Positions 36,208-45,427 of a stretch of 64,000 nt of DNA are shown here, in pieces. The notes under the pieces are model-generated. The model did not search any database. It was not told where the DNA came from and saw only the letters and a list, made by a program, of their open reading frames with translations. Numbering within the stretch: the first letter of the stretch is position 1; every line of letters begins with the position of its first letter. The position numbers and the translations under genes were made by a program. Source of the DNA: Gelidibacter pelagius (GTDB lineage: Bacteria; Bacteroidota; Bacteroidia; Flavobacteriales; Flavobacteriaceae); the NCBI RefSeq assembly GCF_017581925.1, contig NZ_JAGEVG010000005.1, positions 162,297 through 226,296 on the forward strand, given 5' to 3'.

Positions 36208-36790
36208 GTTTTTAGATTTGATAAAGTAAAACAAAGATGAATATTTTTATTTGTAATCGTTTTGGAGGTATGCTATTCATTCCAGAAACAATACGTATTA
36301 TTTTGATGTTGACTAAGGATTTTAGTATTTGATGTCCAAATATACAAGTAAAGATAAGAACCATTCTTTCTAGTTAAAATTATAAATTGGCTGCTTCCTA
36401 AATATTTGTTGGGAAGCAATAAAAAACTCCTTAATATTTCATCATCATAATTTATATTGTAGTCATTGAAGTTCCTTATGCCACTCAACTGGAACAGGAC
36501 TGTAAATGTCGAAATCTCACAGGTTAAGATTGTTAATGTCTCATATTTTCATTTTTCCCGTAAAAATTTATTTTTTACAATGCAGCGTTAAAAATAAATC
36601 AAAAATCATCGCTAAAACAAGAAATTTCAGTATTTTCATCTATAGGAATTGCAAGCAGAATGGATATTAGCATGTTATTTTTCAATACTTAAATTTAAAA
36701 ATATTCTGCTTTTTTCATCCATAAAACTTACTCTTCTTTCGTTGAACTCAGGTTTTAAAATTCAGCGTATTTATAACGATAACTATCTCT
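36208..36790. other. Intergenic region, weak open frame only
   Basis: 583 bases. A 71-codon minus-strand frame (36273-36488, starting MSGIRNFNDYNINYDDEILR) resembles nothing I know and lacks a convincing start context. The remainder is very AT-rich, with no RNA gene seen. Confidence 0.35.
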
Positions 36791-37273
36791 ATGACCACAT
36801 CCTATCAAAAAGCCAATACCCCTGAAGAAATTCCACAACTTTTCACAAAATCTTGGAATCAATACAACGCATCATTCTTAGCTTCTTTATTCACTAAAGA
36901 TGCTGACTTTGTAAATGTCACAGGATTAAGGTTTCGAAATAAAGAGAGGATTTTCAAAGCGCATGACTATGGCTTAAAGGTTATTTTCAATCATTCATCA
37001 ATGAAGTTAATTTCCACAGATGTCAAAATGCTCTCTGGTGATATAGCGATTGTGCATGCGAGAACCTCTATATCAGAACAAACAGACGATGTTACAGAAA
37101 AAACGCTCGCGCATCCACGCCATCAACAATTCACTTTTGTGGCTCAAAAAATCGATAAACATTGGTTGTGCTGTGCTGCACACAATACAGAAGTCATTGA
37201 AGGCATGGAAACTTTTAAAAGAAATGAAGACGGCAGCTATAGCACTGTCAATTATAAAAAATACGGTAAATAG
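36791..37273 (+). CDS. SnoaL/NTF2-like domain protein (DUF4440 type)
   Basis: A 160-residue protein with the cone-shaped NTF2-like fold: L-F-T-K-S-W-N-Q-Y-N-A-S-F-L-A-S-L-F-T-K-D-A-D-F-V-N-V is the standard start of SgcJ/EcaC-like proteins, followed by F-K-A-H-D and S-G-D-I-A-I-V-H-A-R and closing strands. These act as isomerases, hydrolases or binding proteins. No signal peptide. It stands alone at the edge of the second island. Confidence 0.8.
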   Translation: MTTSYQKANTPEEIPQLFTKSWNQYNASFLASLFTKDADFVNVTGLRFRNKERIFKAHDYGLKVIFNHSSMKLISTDVKMLSGDIAIVHARTSISEQTDDVTEKTLAHPRHQQFTFVAQKIDKHWLCCAAHNTEVIEGMETFKRNEDGSYSTVNYKKYGK

Positions 37274-37654
37274 GACGAATCAAAAAGTGTAATACCTCGT
37301 AAAATTTAATTCTAAGCAACTCATACGATATTGAAAAATAGACTCTGTTTTTACTTCCCGATGCAGTAGTTTAAAAGTCAGCGTTTATAGGGGTTTACAG
37401 AGGTTATGTGGTACATATGTAGCACAAGATAGGATTTTCATGAGAAACTAAAAGATAATAAAGACTTTTGAAATTAATCTTTTTTTATTATTTATTGCAT
37501 CTTCACGCTCCATACAATCATTATAATTAAACCCAAGTTGTTGGCTTTTTCAGCATGTTCATTATTCATGAATAGGTGTTTATTGTGAACAAGCACATAA
37601 TTCACAATTGAAGAACCATTTTTTTTAAAGATTATTTTATAAATTCGGTATATG
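37274..37654. other. Intergenic region at the left edge of island 2
   Basis: 381 bases with no gene, no tRNA and no clear direct repeat that would mark an integration site. The island probably begins within or just right of this stretch. Confidence 0.35.
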
Positions 37655-38278
37655 TCATAGTTTAATAAATGCTTTCCCCTTTTCTGTTAAATAATATTTC
37701 TGATTGCCACTGGTTGGTTTATCTGGAATAGTCAAGGCAACCAATCCAGCCTCAATTGATGGTTGCAGATAATTATAAAGAAAAGTAGGTCTATGTTTTA
37801 TACCTACAAGTTCCATTAATTCTAAGCGACTGTGTTTTTCATTATCCATTACCCTAATAAGAGTTAAAACTTGTTCGGTAACTTGTTCGGCGCCTTGTTC
37901 GGTAACTTGTTCGGTACTATGTGAAGCAGATGATTCTGATGCAGGTAAAACTATTCTCAAAAAGTTATCCGAAAACTGAAAAACATCTTTATCATAAACC
38001 TGAAGGATCCTAGGGATTCCAGACCCCAATTGCTCCACCAAATCCAAATCCTTAAATATGCGCATGAGTTCCTTGTTTCGAGGAATAGAAAAACCTTCAA
38101 AAAATTCATCTTTAGAAAGCCAGTCTGGCAAACCTCCATTAGATGTAATTTCTAAACGATTATCAAAAAGCTCAAACTTAGGCGCCAACTCTATTGTATA
38201 ATCATTATGTACAAAAGCATTAACGACAGCTTCTCTGAGTGCAATTTCATTCCATGAACGTTTTTCTTGACGTTCCTT
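37655..38278 (-). pseudogene. 5'-truncated AlbA/RecG-like ATP-binding transcriptional regulator
   Basis: A continuous frame of 208 codons begins abruptly at the stop codon of the next gene. It reads E-R-Q-E-K-R-S-W-N-E-I-A-L-R-E-A-V-V-N-A-F-V-H-N-D-Y, then FELFDNRLEITSNGGLP, I-P-R-N-K-E-L and a C-terminal winged helix. These are the C-terminal parts of COG2865 (AlbA_2/Schlafen-like) regulators, and the N-terminal AlbA_2 domain is missing. Residues E-Q-V-T-E-Q-G-A-E-Q-V-T-E-Q-V come from a 15-base repeat at about 37,870-37,915. Only a TTG at 38188 could start a shorter product. It is most likely a relic cut by insertion of the genes upstream. Confidence 0.75.
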
Positions 38279-39163
38279 TTATAAAGTTTCAAGATATTCA
38301 GAAAACTTTATGATGGATTGAGAGTCCATAATTTCCTTAGTTACTTGTGGTAATACGTTTGTATTAATGACAGAGTATGGATAATCTTCATCATTTTGCT
38401 CCATAAGTATGTTATAAAGCTGATGATATGATGACTTAGATCCAGTATAAGGATCAATAACTAAGTAGTGATTATTCTTATCACTATCTAAATTATTCTC
38501 TTTGCTAAATAAATCCATACGATAATTGAGACTTTCTAATTCAGAAATATCCCTTCTAAAATTATCAATAGGTTTCTCAGAATTTAAATCAATGGATTTT
38601 ACAGTGTAAACACTACCATTAACCCCTATCCCATCCAAAGTATAATCAAAAAACAAACCTGGAATTTGTTCCTTTTTCACTTTATAATTAATGTCAATAA
38701 CGTTAAGTAATGGCTTGCGAAAAACGTCCTCTATAGTTCTTTTAAAAGTTCTATCAATTATTGCCTTTTTTGGTTCTCTAAGATTCAGCTCGATATATTT
38801 GCCAAAAAAGTTATGAAATTTAGAGGTGTCAAAAGCCATATTAATCACAGAGGGCTTATCAAATTGAAGAAAACCATTATTGTAAATCGAAAGTCTATTT
38901 AAGTATTCTAGGTTTACACTAATCTCTCTCGAAAACAGCGAAACCTCTTCTTTTAATTGAATATCTATAAAACTAGAAACTTTATCAATAGTATATTCAA
39001 GTAAACTTGAGCTAGAGCTATTGATTTTATTGACAAGATTAATTTTGTCTTTTGAGAATTTATAAAAAACCTTACCCTCAGATATTACAATCATACCAAT
39101 AGCTAAGTTCTCCTTACTTAAAGGATTATTAACAAAACGTATTATACTGTAAAAGGATTTCAT
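38279..39163 (-). CDS. Hypothetical protein beside HipA-like kinase (DUF3037-like start)
   Basis: A 294-residue protein. The beginning (F-Y-S-I-I-R-F-V-N-N-P-L-S-K-E-N-L-A-I-G-M-I-V) resembles DUF3037, a family that often accompanies HipA-like kinases, though DUF3037 proteins are usually much shorter. The remaining ~170 residues are unfamiliar. It starts two bases after the kinase gene stops, so the two are coupled and may form a kinase/target or toxin/antitoxin-like pair. Its stop lies exactly at the junction with the truncated AlbA-like gene. Confidence 0.6.
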   Translation of the reverse strand: MKSFYSIIRFVNNPLSKENLAIGMIVISEGKVFYKFSKDKINLVNKINSSSSSLLEYTIDKVSSFIDIQLKEEVSLFSREISVNLEYLNRLSIYNNGFLQFDKPSVINMAFDTSKFHNFFGKYIELNLREPKKAIIDRTFKRTIEDVFRKPLLNVIDINYKVKKEQIPGLFFDYTLDGIGVNGSVYTVKSIDLNSEKPIDNFRRDISELESLNYRMDLFSKENNLDSDKNNHYLVIDPYTGSKSSYHQLYNILMEQNDEDYPYSVINTNVLPQVTKEIMDSQSIIKFSEYLETL

Positions 39164-39165
39164 CT

Positions 39166-40002
39166 TTAAATATTCAAGTGTATTTTTGACGCTAATAAAT
39201 TTCTTTCTTTATTACTTAATATTTCGATTATTTTGGCTTTTCCTTGTTTACTCAAGCCGAACGTATTTGGGATCTGATCAAACACAAAATCAATACCATT
39301 TAGCACATTTATAAAATCTGACAATAATTCATTATGAAAGTTAGCAATAAAATTGGTGCCCGCAAAATTAAGAATACTTTTTGACATTGGTGTTCTTAAA
39401 ATTGATTTTGGCTGTGGATTGTTCATTAAGCTAATTCTCAAAGACTTATAGTTGCGTTGATATCCAAAGACGTAAGTGTGATCTATCGGCAAAAACTCAA
39501 ATTTCCCACTGTCGGTTTGATTAATTAAAACATTAGGATTACTGCCACGTCTATCCATATTACCTATCCAATAATCAAAAACGCCAATTTTTAAAAAGTC
39601 CGTAGGATTAATATACTTATTATAGTCATACTTGTTTTTAAGCATTGTATTATATAGTTCTACTTCCGTTGTGGATGGTTGAGACAATGAACCAAAAAAT
39701 AGAACATCATCAAATATTAGATTATTATACCGAGCGTCATAACTCTTTTCTTCTAGTTTGTAAGATTCAAATACTTCTTGAGGGATTTGTATTAGCGCTG
39801 GTTTTATGGTCTTTACTCCCATCAACTCTAACCCGTAAACACATAATATTTCATTAATTAAATCTTCAAAAGGCGGGTGTGTTTTGAACATTGTTTTGGC
39901 AAAATATAATTCCCCATCGTCACATAGCACCAAAAATGGGACACTATTCGTTTCAGTTTGTTCTATTATTTGTATCGCGGTGATATGGTTAATTGCCTCC
40001 AA
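39166..40002 (-). CDS. HipA-like kinase
   Basis: A 278-residue protein of the compact HipA-like kinase family (HipA_2 type). The kinase core is recognisable: F-A-K-T-M-F near 34-39 (ATP lysine strand), catalytic loop D150-R-R-G-S-N-P-N-V-L and metal motif D174-H in L-P-I-D-H-T-Y-V-F-G. HipA kinases phosphorylate tRNA synthetases or other proteins and act as toxins in persistence modules. The usual HipB antitoxin is absent; the partner is the following gene. It lies 129 bases downstream of the reverse transcriptase on the same strand. Confidence 0.8.
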   Translation of the reverse strand: MEAINHITAIQIIEQTETNSVPFLVLCDDGELYFAKTMFKTHPPFEDLINEILCVYGLELMGVKTIKPALIQIPQEVFESYKLEEKSYDARYNNLIFDDVLFFGSLSQPSTTEVELYNTMLKNKYDYNKYINPTDFLKIGVFDYWIGNMDRRGSNPNVLINQTDSGKFEFLPIDHTYVFGYQRNYKSLRISLMNNPQPKSILRTPMSKSILNFAGTNFIANFHNELLSDFINVLNGIDFVFDQIPNTFGLSKQGKAKIIEILSNKERNLLASKIHLNI

Positions 40003-40131
40003 ATGATCTGTATTATGATTTCAACCTAAAAGTATTATATAAGTAGCCTTTCTGTTTTCGACAAAAAAATAAATTAGAATAACCATCCAATATATAAACT
40101 CTTAACGCTATCCTTAAATATTTATAAAATA

Positions 40132-41697
40132 TTAAAAGTTTTTTTTCTTCGAGGCAACCTTCGATCTATGAGTTCTCTGTATACGTTTCTCGTGGTATTG
40201 CATTAGGTCATGAAATCTGCTCCAAAACCTCCTTCCTTGACGCTTTATAATATCTGACTGATTTATTGATCTCATGGAGTCATTAGCCTTATAAATATAG
40301 CTTAAATAGTTTCCCCAGTCATATTTTTTGGTAGCCACATATTTTTTCGGATCTAATTTAGAAGGGTGATAAATGAGTCTTCGCTTGGCCCCTCTATGAG
40401 TAAACCTCTTATAAAGCCTAGATTTGAATAAATCTTTACTTGGGTTTTTACCATAAATTGCGAGAGATGAAGACTTTTTAAACGATCGTTTCATTGATCT
40501 ATAAAATTTGGAAAAACCCGAATCCTTTATGAGTACTCGTTGCCCATCATATGAAAAACCTAAATACTCAAGGCATTTATTATAATTGTGTTCTTTAGAA
40601 CTTTCATCTATTTCAAAGCCTTTAAAAACGCCACCCATTTCTTCAAACCTATAAACTTTAGTTTTCGATGGATGTATTTCTAATTTTGCTAAATTTTTTA
40701 CTCTATCACGAATAAACAATAATATATCATCTTCATGTTTTTGATCACATATTATTATTAAATCATCACTATATCTCTGATAATAGCCTCCTACTCCTTC
40801 TACCTTATCATATACTTGTTGATCAAAATCTAGCATATAAATATTTGCTAAAGTTGCACTAATTGGACTTCCCTGCGGAATGCCAATTTTATTATGAGCG
40901 GAAATAATTAAATTCAAATTATTTGCTAAAAACTCATCTTTTGTACAATAAGCAACGACATTTTTTTCTTTAAAATAGCGGTTAGATTTTATTTCAATTC
41001 TTTTGAGCTCTTTTTGTTTAGAAGAGTTTGGAATCCCTTTTTCAACAAGCATAGTTTTTTTATAACTATTATACAAATGATCCCCTTCAACATAACGTAA
41101 ATTAGTTAATGCTTTAAACACGCTGTAATGATCTTCGGGGAGAGTATTTGTGTTTAAAACCGTGCACCATTGCTTTTTTAAAATCTTATGATCTAAATTA
41201 TCAAAAAAAGCAGTGACATCTGCAACGATGGCAGTAAGTTTTTTATTTTCGTTTTTCTTAATGAACTCAAAAGTACTTTTGGCGAAATCGATATTACATT
41301 TATTTTTATCTGAACCGACAACTATAGGTATTTTACGATAGGCTACTATTGACTCATTGAAATTCTTAGTCTCAATAAACTTTTTATATGCGTCACTAAT
41401 CAAATAATTATAATAAGAAAATATTATTGAATCCAAATGTGAGGCATAATAAATATGCCTTACTTTAGGTTTGTCAATGAAACGAATACGCTCTCCCTTT
41501 TTGTTTCTTTTAAGATTGACGGTGTCCGCTCTATACTTTCGTTGAATGATGCATTTATGAATTAACGGTAAAAAACTATGTTCTTTAATACATTTTTCAT
41601 TTTCCACATAGGTTTTAATCCATTTATAATCCTTCACTGATAAAGGCTCATCAATGTGCGGATAACGTTTTAGTTTAAACCAATCTTCTGTTTTCAT
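40132..41697 (-). CDS. Reverse transcriptase of the unknown-group/defence type
   Basis: A 521-residue RT. Motif A has D160 in IVADVTAFFDNLDH. The Q-G-S-P-I-S-A-T-L-A-N-I-Y-M motif and the catalytic Y309-S-D-D312 are intact, as are the later thumb region and a basic C-terminus (RTHRSKVASKKKNF). Between motifs A and B there is an unusually long insert (about 190-265). It lacks a maturase domain, so it is not a group II intron RT, and I see no retron VTG or msr/msd signature. It best fits the abortive-infection/UG RT clade, some of which (DRT systems) act in phage defence. The 358-base upstream gap could encode its RNA. Confidence 0.82.
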   Translation of the reverse strand: MKTEDWFKLKRYPHIDEPLSVKDYKWIKTYVENEKCIKEHSFLPLIHKCIIQRKYRADTVNLKRNKKGERIRFIDKPKVRHIYYASHLDSIIFSYYNYLISDAYKKFIETKNFNESIVAYRKIPIVVGSDKNKCNIDFAKSTFEFIKKNENKKLTAIVADVTAFFDNLDHKILKKQWCTVLNTNTLPEDHYSVFKALTNLRYVEGDHLYNSYKKTMLVEKGIPNSSKQKELKRIEIKSNRYFKEKNVVAYCTKDEFLANNLNLIISAHNKIGIPQGSPISATLANIYMLDFDQQVYDKVEGVGGYYQRYSDDLIIICDQKHEDDILLFIRDRVKNLAKLEIHPSKTKVYRFEEMGGVFKGFEIDESSKEHNYNKCLEYLGFSYDGQRVLIKDSGFSKFYRSMKRSFKKSSSLAIYGKNPSKDLFKSRLYKRFTHRGAKRRLIYHPSKLDPKKYVATKKYDWGNYLSYIYKANDSMRSINQSDIIKRQGRRFWSRFHDLMQYHEKRIQRTHRSKVASKKKNF

Positions 41698-42055
41698 AAT
41701 ATAAAAATAGGGCCAGATACTAATAGTAGCAGGTTTGGAATGTACATGCCTTTCGAAGCTTTCACTCTAAAGAGCTATTGCGACGCTACTCTTTTCAGGT
41801 ATAGAAATTGTTATCTTTGTAATAACCCTCTTAAACATCATTAAAATGCATAGAAAATTAAACAGCAAATGCAACTTCAGGAATCAAACAGTTCTCACAC
41901 TGTTCTCAACTATATCCTCATTTATCACTTTTGAAGGTGTGTATTTGGATATTGGTATTCTCCTTCCAATCTAACGTATGTCTTAGAAAGTTTAATTGAG
42001 TAAAACGTAACATTCCGACCCTCCGGCCCATTTTATTATTTATTTAATATTTTTT
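41698..42055. other. Gap upstream of the reverse transcriptase: candidate ncRNA region
   Basis: The 358 bases between hsdS and the RT gene contain several short palindromes (CTCTAAAGAG at about 41,765; TTTCGAAGCTTT near 41,752; GCGACGCT) on a stretch long enough for a structured RNA. Some defence RTs use an RNA from just this position. On the opposite strand a TATCTTTG -7 box at 41,812-41,819 precedes a 42-codon frame. No known RNA family is recognised. Confidence 0.35.
41846..41974 (+). CDS. Possible 42-residue peptide
   Basis: An ATG at 41846 lies 27 bases after a TATCTTTG promoter element on the plus strand. The product begins MHRKLNSKCNFRNQ and has a hydrophobic C-terminal half. There is no known similarity. 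It could be chance, or the plus transcript could serve as antisense RNA. Confidence 0.2.
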   Translation: MHRKLNSKCNFRNQTVLTLFSTISSFITFEGVYLDIGILLPI

Positions 42056-43201
42056 TTACAACTCACCCTTAAAAGCCTGATCCAACAAACTGCTCTTTAA
42101 AGATTTTAAATGAGTGAGCTTTTGGGTTTCGAGACTTATCATATCTTCAAAATGATTAAACAGTTTATCAAATTTGGTTATCATTTTTTCTTGATGTTTT
42201 AAATCCACTTTAGGAACTTCGGCTATGTCTTTAAAAAACCTTGCAGATGCTCTTGGCATTCTTGCTCCTGAAACATTAGCATTGACAACATTTAAAAATG
42301 TATTACTTCTCAAATAATAAGCTAAATATCTTGGGAGTAATTTATCTTGATTAGTTTTGAAAGGCAATATTTCTGTTGTAGCCACTCCATCGAAATTTGA
42401 AACCCAAACTTTATTCAAATAAGGTCTTAACTTACCATATAAAACATTCTCGTTTTCAAAATATACTTTTGAGCTTTTTATAGTTTCACCTATGGTTTCA
42501 GAATAATCAACAAGCTTTCCAGTATTTGATTCAATATTTTCTAACCCTACATATTTATATGTTTCATCATCTTTAGGGATTAATGTTTTATTCTGAATGA
42601 AAACAGAATTCAAAAATGGTTCAAATTCGGTTTCTTCCAACCTCCCAAACTCCTCATCCAACACACTCCCCATCAAAGCTTGGGTATGCGCTATATTTTC
42701 TTCCAACAAATCAATCGCTTGTTCTATACCCACAAACAAAGCATCTAATTTTACAACGATGCGTTGTTGCTCGGGTAATGGTGGGAGAACAAGTTTTCTA
42801 TTTTCAATGGCACTTTTTGTTAAATGAAACATTCCCACCCCGCGAGAATGTTCTTTTTGCATCATATCCTTATCCCAATCTAAAAATCGGAAAGCATAAT
42901 CTTTATTGAGCTTTTTCTCATCACATATCATTTTCCAAATATGATAATGGTAGATTACTTTTTTTCCATTCCAAATTCTAGGACCAAAAGAGGCAGACCA
43001 TGCATAAATTAAATCTCCATTATCACAATACTTATTTTCATTTAACTCTAAATCTGAATGGTACCAATTATTATTTGTGAATAGATTACCTACTCTTAAA
43101 ACTGGATATTTTCCTTTATCAAGTAGTTCTGCTTTTTTATAGGCACGACCATTAATAACTTCAATTACATCCTTTAGCTTAACTTCCTTCCACTTACCCA
43201 T
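42056..43201 (-). CDS. hsdS: Type I restriction-modification specificity subunit HsdS
   Basis: A 381-residue DNA-recognition subunit. Two target-recognition domains (about 1-145 and 190-340) alternate with two conserved helical spacers: PPLPEQQRIVVKLDALFVGI near 137-156 and a second at the C-terminus ending H-L-K-S-L-K-S-S-L-L-D-Q-A-F-K-G-E-L. The halves start similarly (W-K-E-V-K-L-K-D-V-I and E-P-F-L-N-S-V-F). It directs the HsdM/HsdR complex to a bipartite DNA site that cannot be read from sequence. Its start overlaps the hsdM end by eight bases. Confidence 0.92.
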   Translation of the reverse strand: MGKWKEVKLKDVIEVINGRAYKKAELLDKGKYPVLRVGNLFTNNNWYHSDLELNENKYCDNGDLIYAWSASFGPRIWNGKKVIYHYHIWKMICDEKKLNKDYAFRFLDWDKDMMQKEHSRGVGMFHLTKSAIENRKLVLPPLPEQQRIVVKLDALFVGIEQAIDLLEENIAHTQALMGSVLDEEFGRLEETEFEPFLNSVFIQNKTLIPKDDETYKYVGLENIESNTGKLVDYSETIGETIKSSKVYFENENVLYGKLRPYLNKVWVSNFDGVATTEILPFKTNQDKLLPRYLAYYLRSNTFLNVVNANVSGARMPRASARFFKDIAEVPKVDLKHQEKMITKFDKLFNHFEDMISLETQKLTHLKSLKSSLLDQAFKGEL

Positions 43202-44741
43202 AAATCAAGCTTTCAATTTGATTCATTAAATTTGCTATCTCTGCATCATTTTCCTTTATAGCAGTCAACAATTCTTTTGGACTTAAATGAACCACTTCCA
43301 CTACTTTGTGAGGGTTTTTGGCGCTTAGGTCGTAGTCTTTGATGTCTGCAATGTTTACCGTCCAGTCATTGCACATTTTGTCTTCTGTTTTGACAGATTG
43401 CTTCGTCGTTCCTCCTCGCAATGACGCTTCTATTTTAGCATTGGTTGCATTGCGTTCTTTGGGATGATGGAATAAATGCACAAATTCTTTAAAATGTTCA
43501 TAAAGAATCGGTTTGTTTTTGGTCAGTTTATACGGCGGTGTGACATCATAATACCAAATATCATTGGTGGCGCCTTTTCTGTCAAAATACAGAACATTGG
43601 TTTTCACGGCACTGTAGGGCAAGAAAACACCAGCTGGTAAACTTACAATCGTGTGTACATTATAGCTTTCCAATAAGGTTTGTTTCACTTTGGTAAAGGC
43701 ATTGTTGGTTTGAAACAAAACTCCTTCAGGAACAATAATTGACGCGCGTCCTTCCAACTTCAACATTTTCATAAAATGCTGTAAAAACAGGATCTCGGTC
43801 GCATTACTTTCTACCGGAAAGTTCTGTTGGATCTGCTTCTTTTCCTTTCCCCCAAACGGTGGATTTGCCAAGATCACATTATGTCGGTCTTTCTCTTGAA
43901 AATCACGAATGTTCTGCGTTAATGTATTTCCTTTGAATACGTTTGGACTTTCTATACCATGCAGTATCATATTCATCATACCCATCACATAGCCCAAGGA
44001 TGTTTTTTCTTGACCAAAGAAGGTTTTGTTCTGAATCGTATCCCAATCGGAAGCGGACAATTTCTGTTTCTTTCCGTCTTGCGTTAAATAATCAAAGGCT
44101 TCCACCAAGAATCCACCTGAACCAACCGCACCATCATAAATGGTATCGCCTACTTTGATGTCGGTGGTTTCTACCATGGCTTTGATAATGGCTCGTGGTG
44201 TATAAAATTCTCCTGAATTTCCACCATCACTTCCCATACCTTTCAGTAAGTCTTCATAGACTTTCGACAATTCAAATAACTCATCACTACTCTGGAAATC
44301 TAAAGCATCAATGATATCTAAAACCTCTCGCAAGGTATGACCACTGGCTATTCTGTTATCTAAATATTCAAAAATAGCACCAATCTTATAGGTTAAGGAT
44401 TTCGGGTCGTTGGTGGTGGTTTTAAATGCTTTCAAATACGGAAACAAGGTATCGTTGACAAAATCTATCAAATCATCACCCGTCAACGCTTGTTTGACAT
44501 CCAGTTTTCCCTCTTCATCTTTAGGACACGCCCAATGTGGCCATCGTAAATCTTCACGCAAAACGTAATTATAGATTTTACCTTCTAAATAGGCTTCATC
44601 TGCTTTGTTGTTTTCGTAATCGTTTAGAAATTTAAGGAATAGAATCCAAGAAATCTGCTCTGTATAATGCATAGCCCCTGAAATCCCGTCATCACGACGC
44701 AGGATATCGGTAATTCTATTGATGTTGTTTTGTATGCTCAT
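43194..44741 (-). CDS. hsdM: Type I restriction-modification methyltransferase HsdM
   Basis: A 515-residue N6-adenine methyltransferase: the N-terminal HsdM_N helical domain (R-R-D-D-G-I-S-G-A-M-H-Y) is followed by F-Y-T-P-R, SAM motif D-G-A-V-G-S-G-G-F and catalytic N293-P-P-F296. With HsdS it methylates the host site; with HsdR it forms the restriction complex. At about residues 439-450 the sequence A-S-L-R-G-G-T-T-K-Q-S comes from an in-frame dispersed repeat, listed separately. The start overlaps the nucleotidyltransferase stop by four bases, so the toxin-like pair is embedded in this operon. Confidence 0.95.
   Translation of the reverse strand: MSIQNNINRITDILRRDDGISGAMHYTEQISWILFLKFLNDYENNKADEAYLEGKIYNYVLREDLRWPHWACPKDEEGKLDVKQALTGDDLIDFVNDTLFPYLKAFKTTTNDPKSLTYKIGAIFEYLDNRIASGHTLREVLDIIDALDFQSSDELFELSKVYEDLLKGMGSDGGNSGEFYTPRAIIKAMVETTDIKVGDTIYDGAVGSGGFLVEAFDYLTQDGKKQKLSASDWDTIQNKTFFGQEKTSLGYVMGMMNMILHGIESPNVFKGNTLTQNIRDFQEKDRHNVILANPPFGGKEKKQIQQNFPVESNATEILFLQHFMKMLKLEGRASIIVPEGVLFQTNNAFTKVKQTLLESYNVHTIVSLPAGVFLPYSAVKTNVLYFDRKGATNDIWYYDVTPPYKLTKNKPILYEHFKEFVHLFHHPKERNATNAKIEASLRGGTTKQSVKTEDKMCNDWTVNIADIKDYDLSAKNPHKVVEVVHLSPKELLTAIKENDAEIANLMNQIESLIYG
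43393..43428. repeat. Dispersed palindromic-type repeat inserted in frame in hsdM
   Basis: About 36 bases (GATTGCTTCGTCGTTCCTCC followed by TCGCAATGACG) match the family of mobile intergenic repeats that carry GATTGCTTC...CGCAATGAC, common in Bacteroidota and other bacteria. Read through in the hsdM frame it yields the typical peptide SLRGGTTKQS. Confidence 0.65.
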
Positions 44742-45427
44742 AACTGCGTAATGCTTTGTAAGGTTTCTTTTATAATTGCAGCGCGTTCATGCGCTGTCAT
44801 TTGATTAATATGACATTCTATTATTTCTTGGCTATTAGGATGCTCAAGAATAAAGAGGCTCATTAATTTTAATACATTTTTCACTTCGGAAGACGTGGTA
44901 CTGACTTCCTCTATCAATTCTAAATTAGTGTCTAATACATAAATGATATCTTCAAAATCGTGACTCCATCTTGGATCAGTACCTCTACTTTTAAATGCTT
45001 CCCATTTTGTGGCAAGGAACAGTGATACAGGAAGCACAGAAATTTCCACATCATCAATACGCGTTTGGAAAGCTTTGGCAAAACCAGGCTTCAACCAAGG
45101 ATTGGTAGGTCCAAGTGGCGTTGCTTCATACGGAATAAAATCAATAAGAATCCCCTGGTAGGTATAGCGGTATAAATGTGTTCCTTCGGGATCAGGATAA
45201 ATATTTTTTTGCTGTAGCCGCTCTCTTAATGCTTCCATTTGTCCAAGACTCGATACTTGCACACATACATCAACATCCGTGGTTACTCTCGGTGGCTCTG
45301 CAGCTGCATCGGTAGCATAAATACTTATGATGGCACCGCCAATATACACGACTTCTGCGTTAAGATCACCCAAAGCATGCGCCACTTCGGCAACAACTTT
45401 TAAATTGATAAACGTATTATTCCGCAT
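44738..45427 (-). CDS. AbiEii-like nucleotidyltransferase
   Basis: A 229-residue protein with the minimal nucleotidyltransferase signature: G30-G31-A-I-I-S-I-Y followed by T-T-D51-V-D53-V and a downstream I-L-I-D-F-I-P strand (third carboxylate). AbiEii/MenT-type toxins use this fold to transfer nucleotides to tRNA or other targets. Its start overlaps the partner gene stop by 11 bases, and its stop overlaps the hsdM start by four. So it is a toxin-like module between restriction genes, probably stabilising or guarding the operon. Confidence 0.75.
   Translation of the reverse strand: MRNNTFINLKVVAEVAHALGDLNAEVVYIGGAIISIYATDAAAEPPRVTTDVDVCVQVSSLGQMEALRERLQQKNIYPDPEGTHLYRYTYQGILIDFIPYEATPLGPTNPWLKPGFAKAFQTRIDDVEISVLPVSLFLATKWEAFKSRGTDPRWSHDFEDIIYVLDTNLELIEEVSTTSSEVKNVLKLMSLFILEHPNSQEIIECHINQMTAHERAAIIKETLQSITQL

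Noticed and set aside
37274..37654. tRNA-associated attachment site at the island edge
   Set aside because: No tRNA gene or T-loop sequence was seen here or elsewhere in the window.
40132..42055. Retron or group II intron
   Set aside because: The RT lacks maturase/endonuclease domains and the retron VTG-type motif, and I could not identify a clear msr/msd inverted repeat; the RNA is left as a candidate only.
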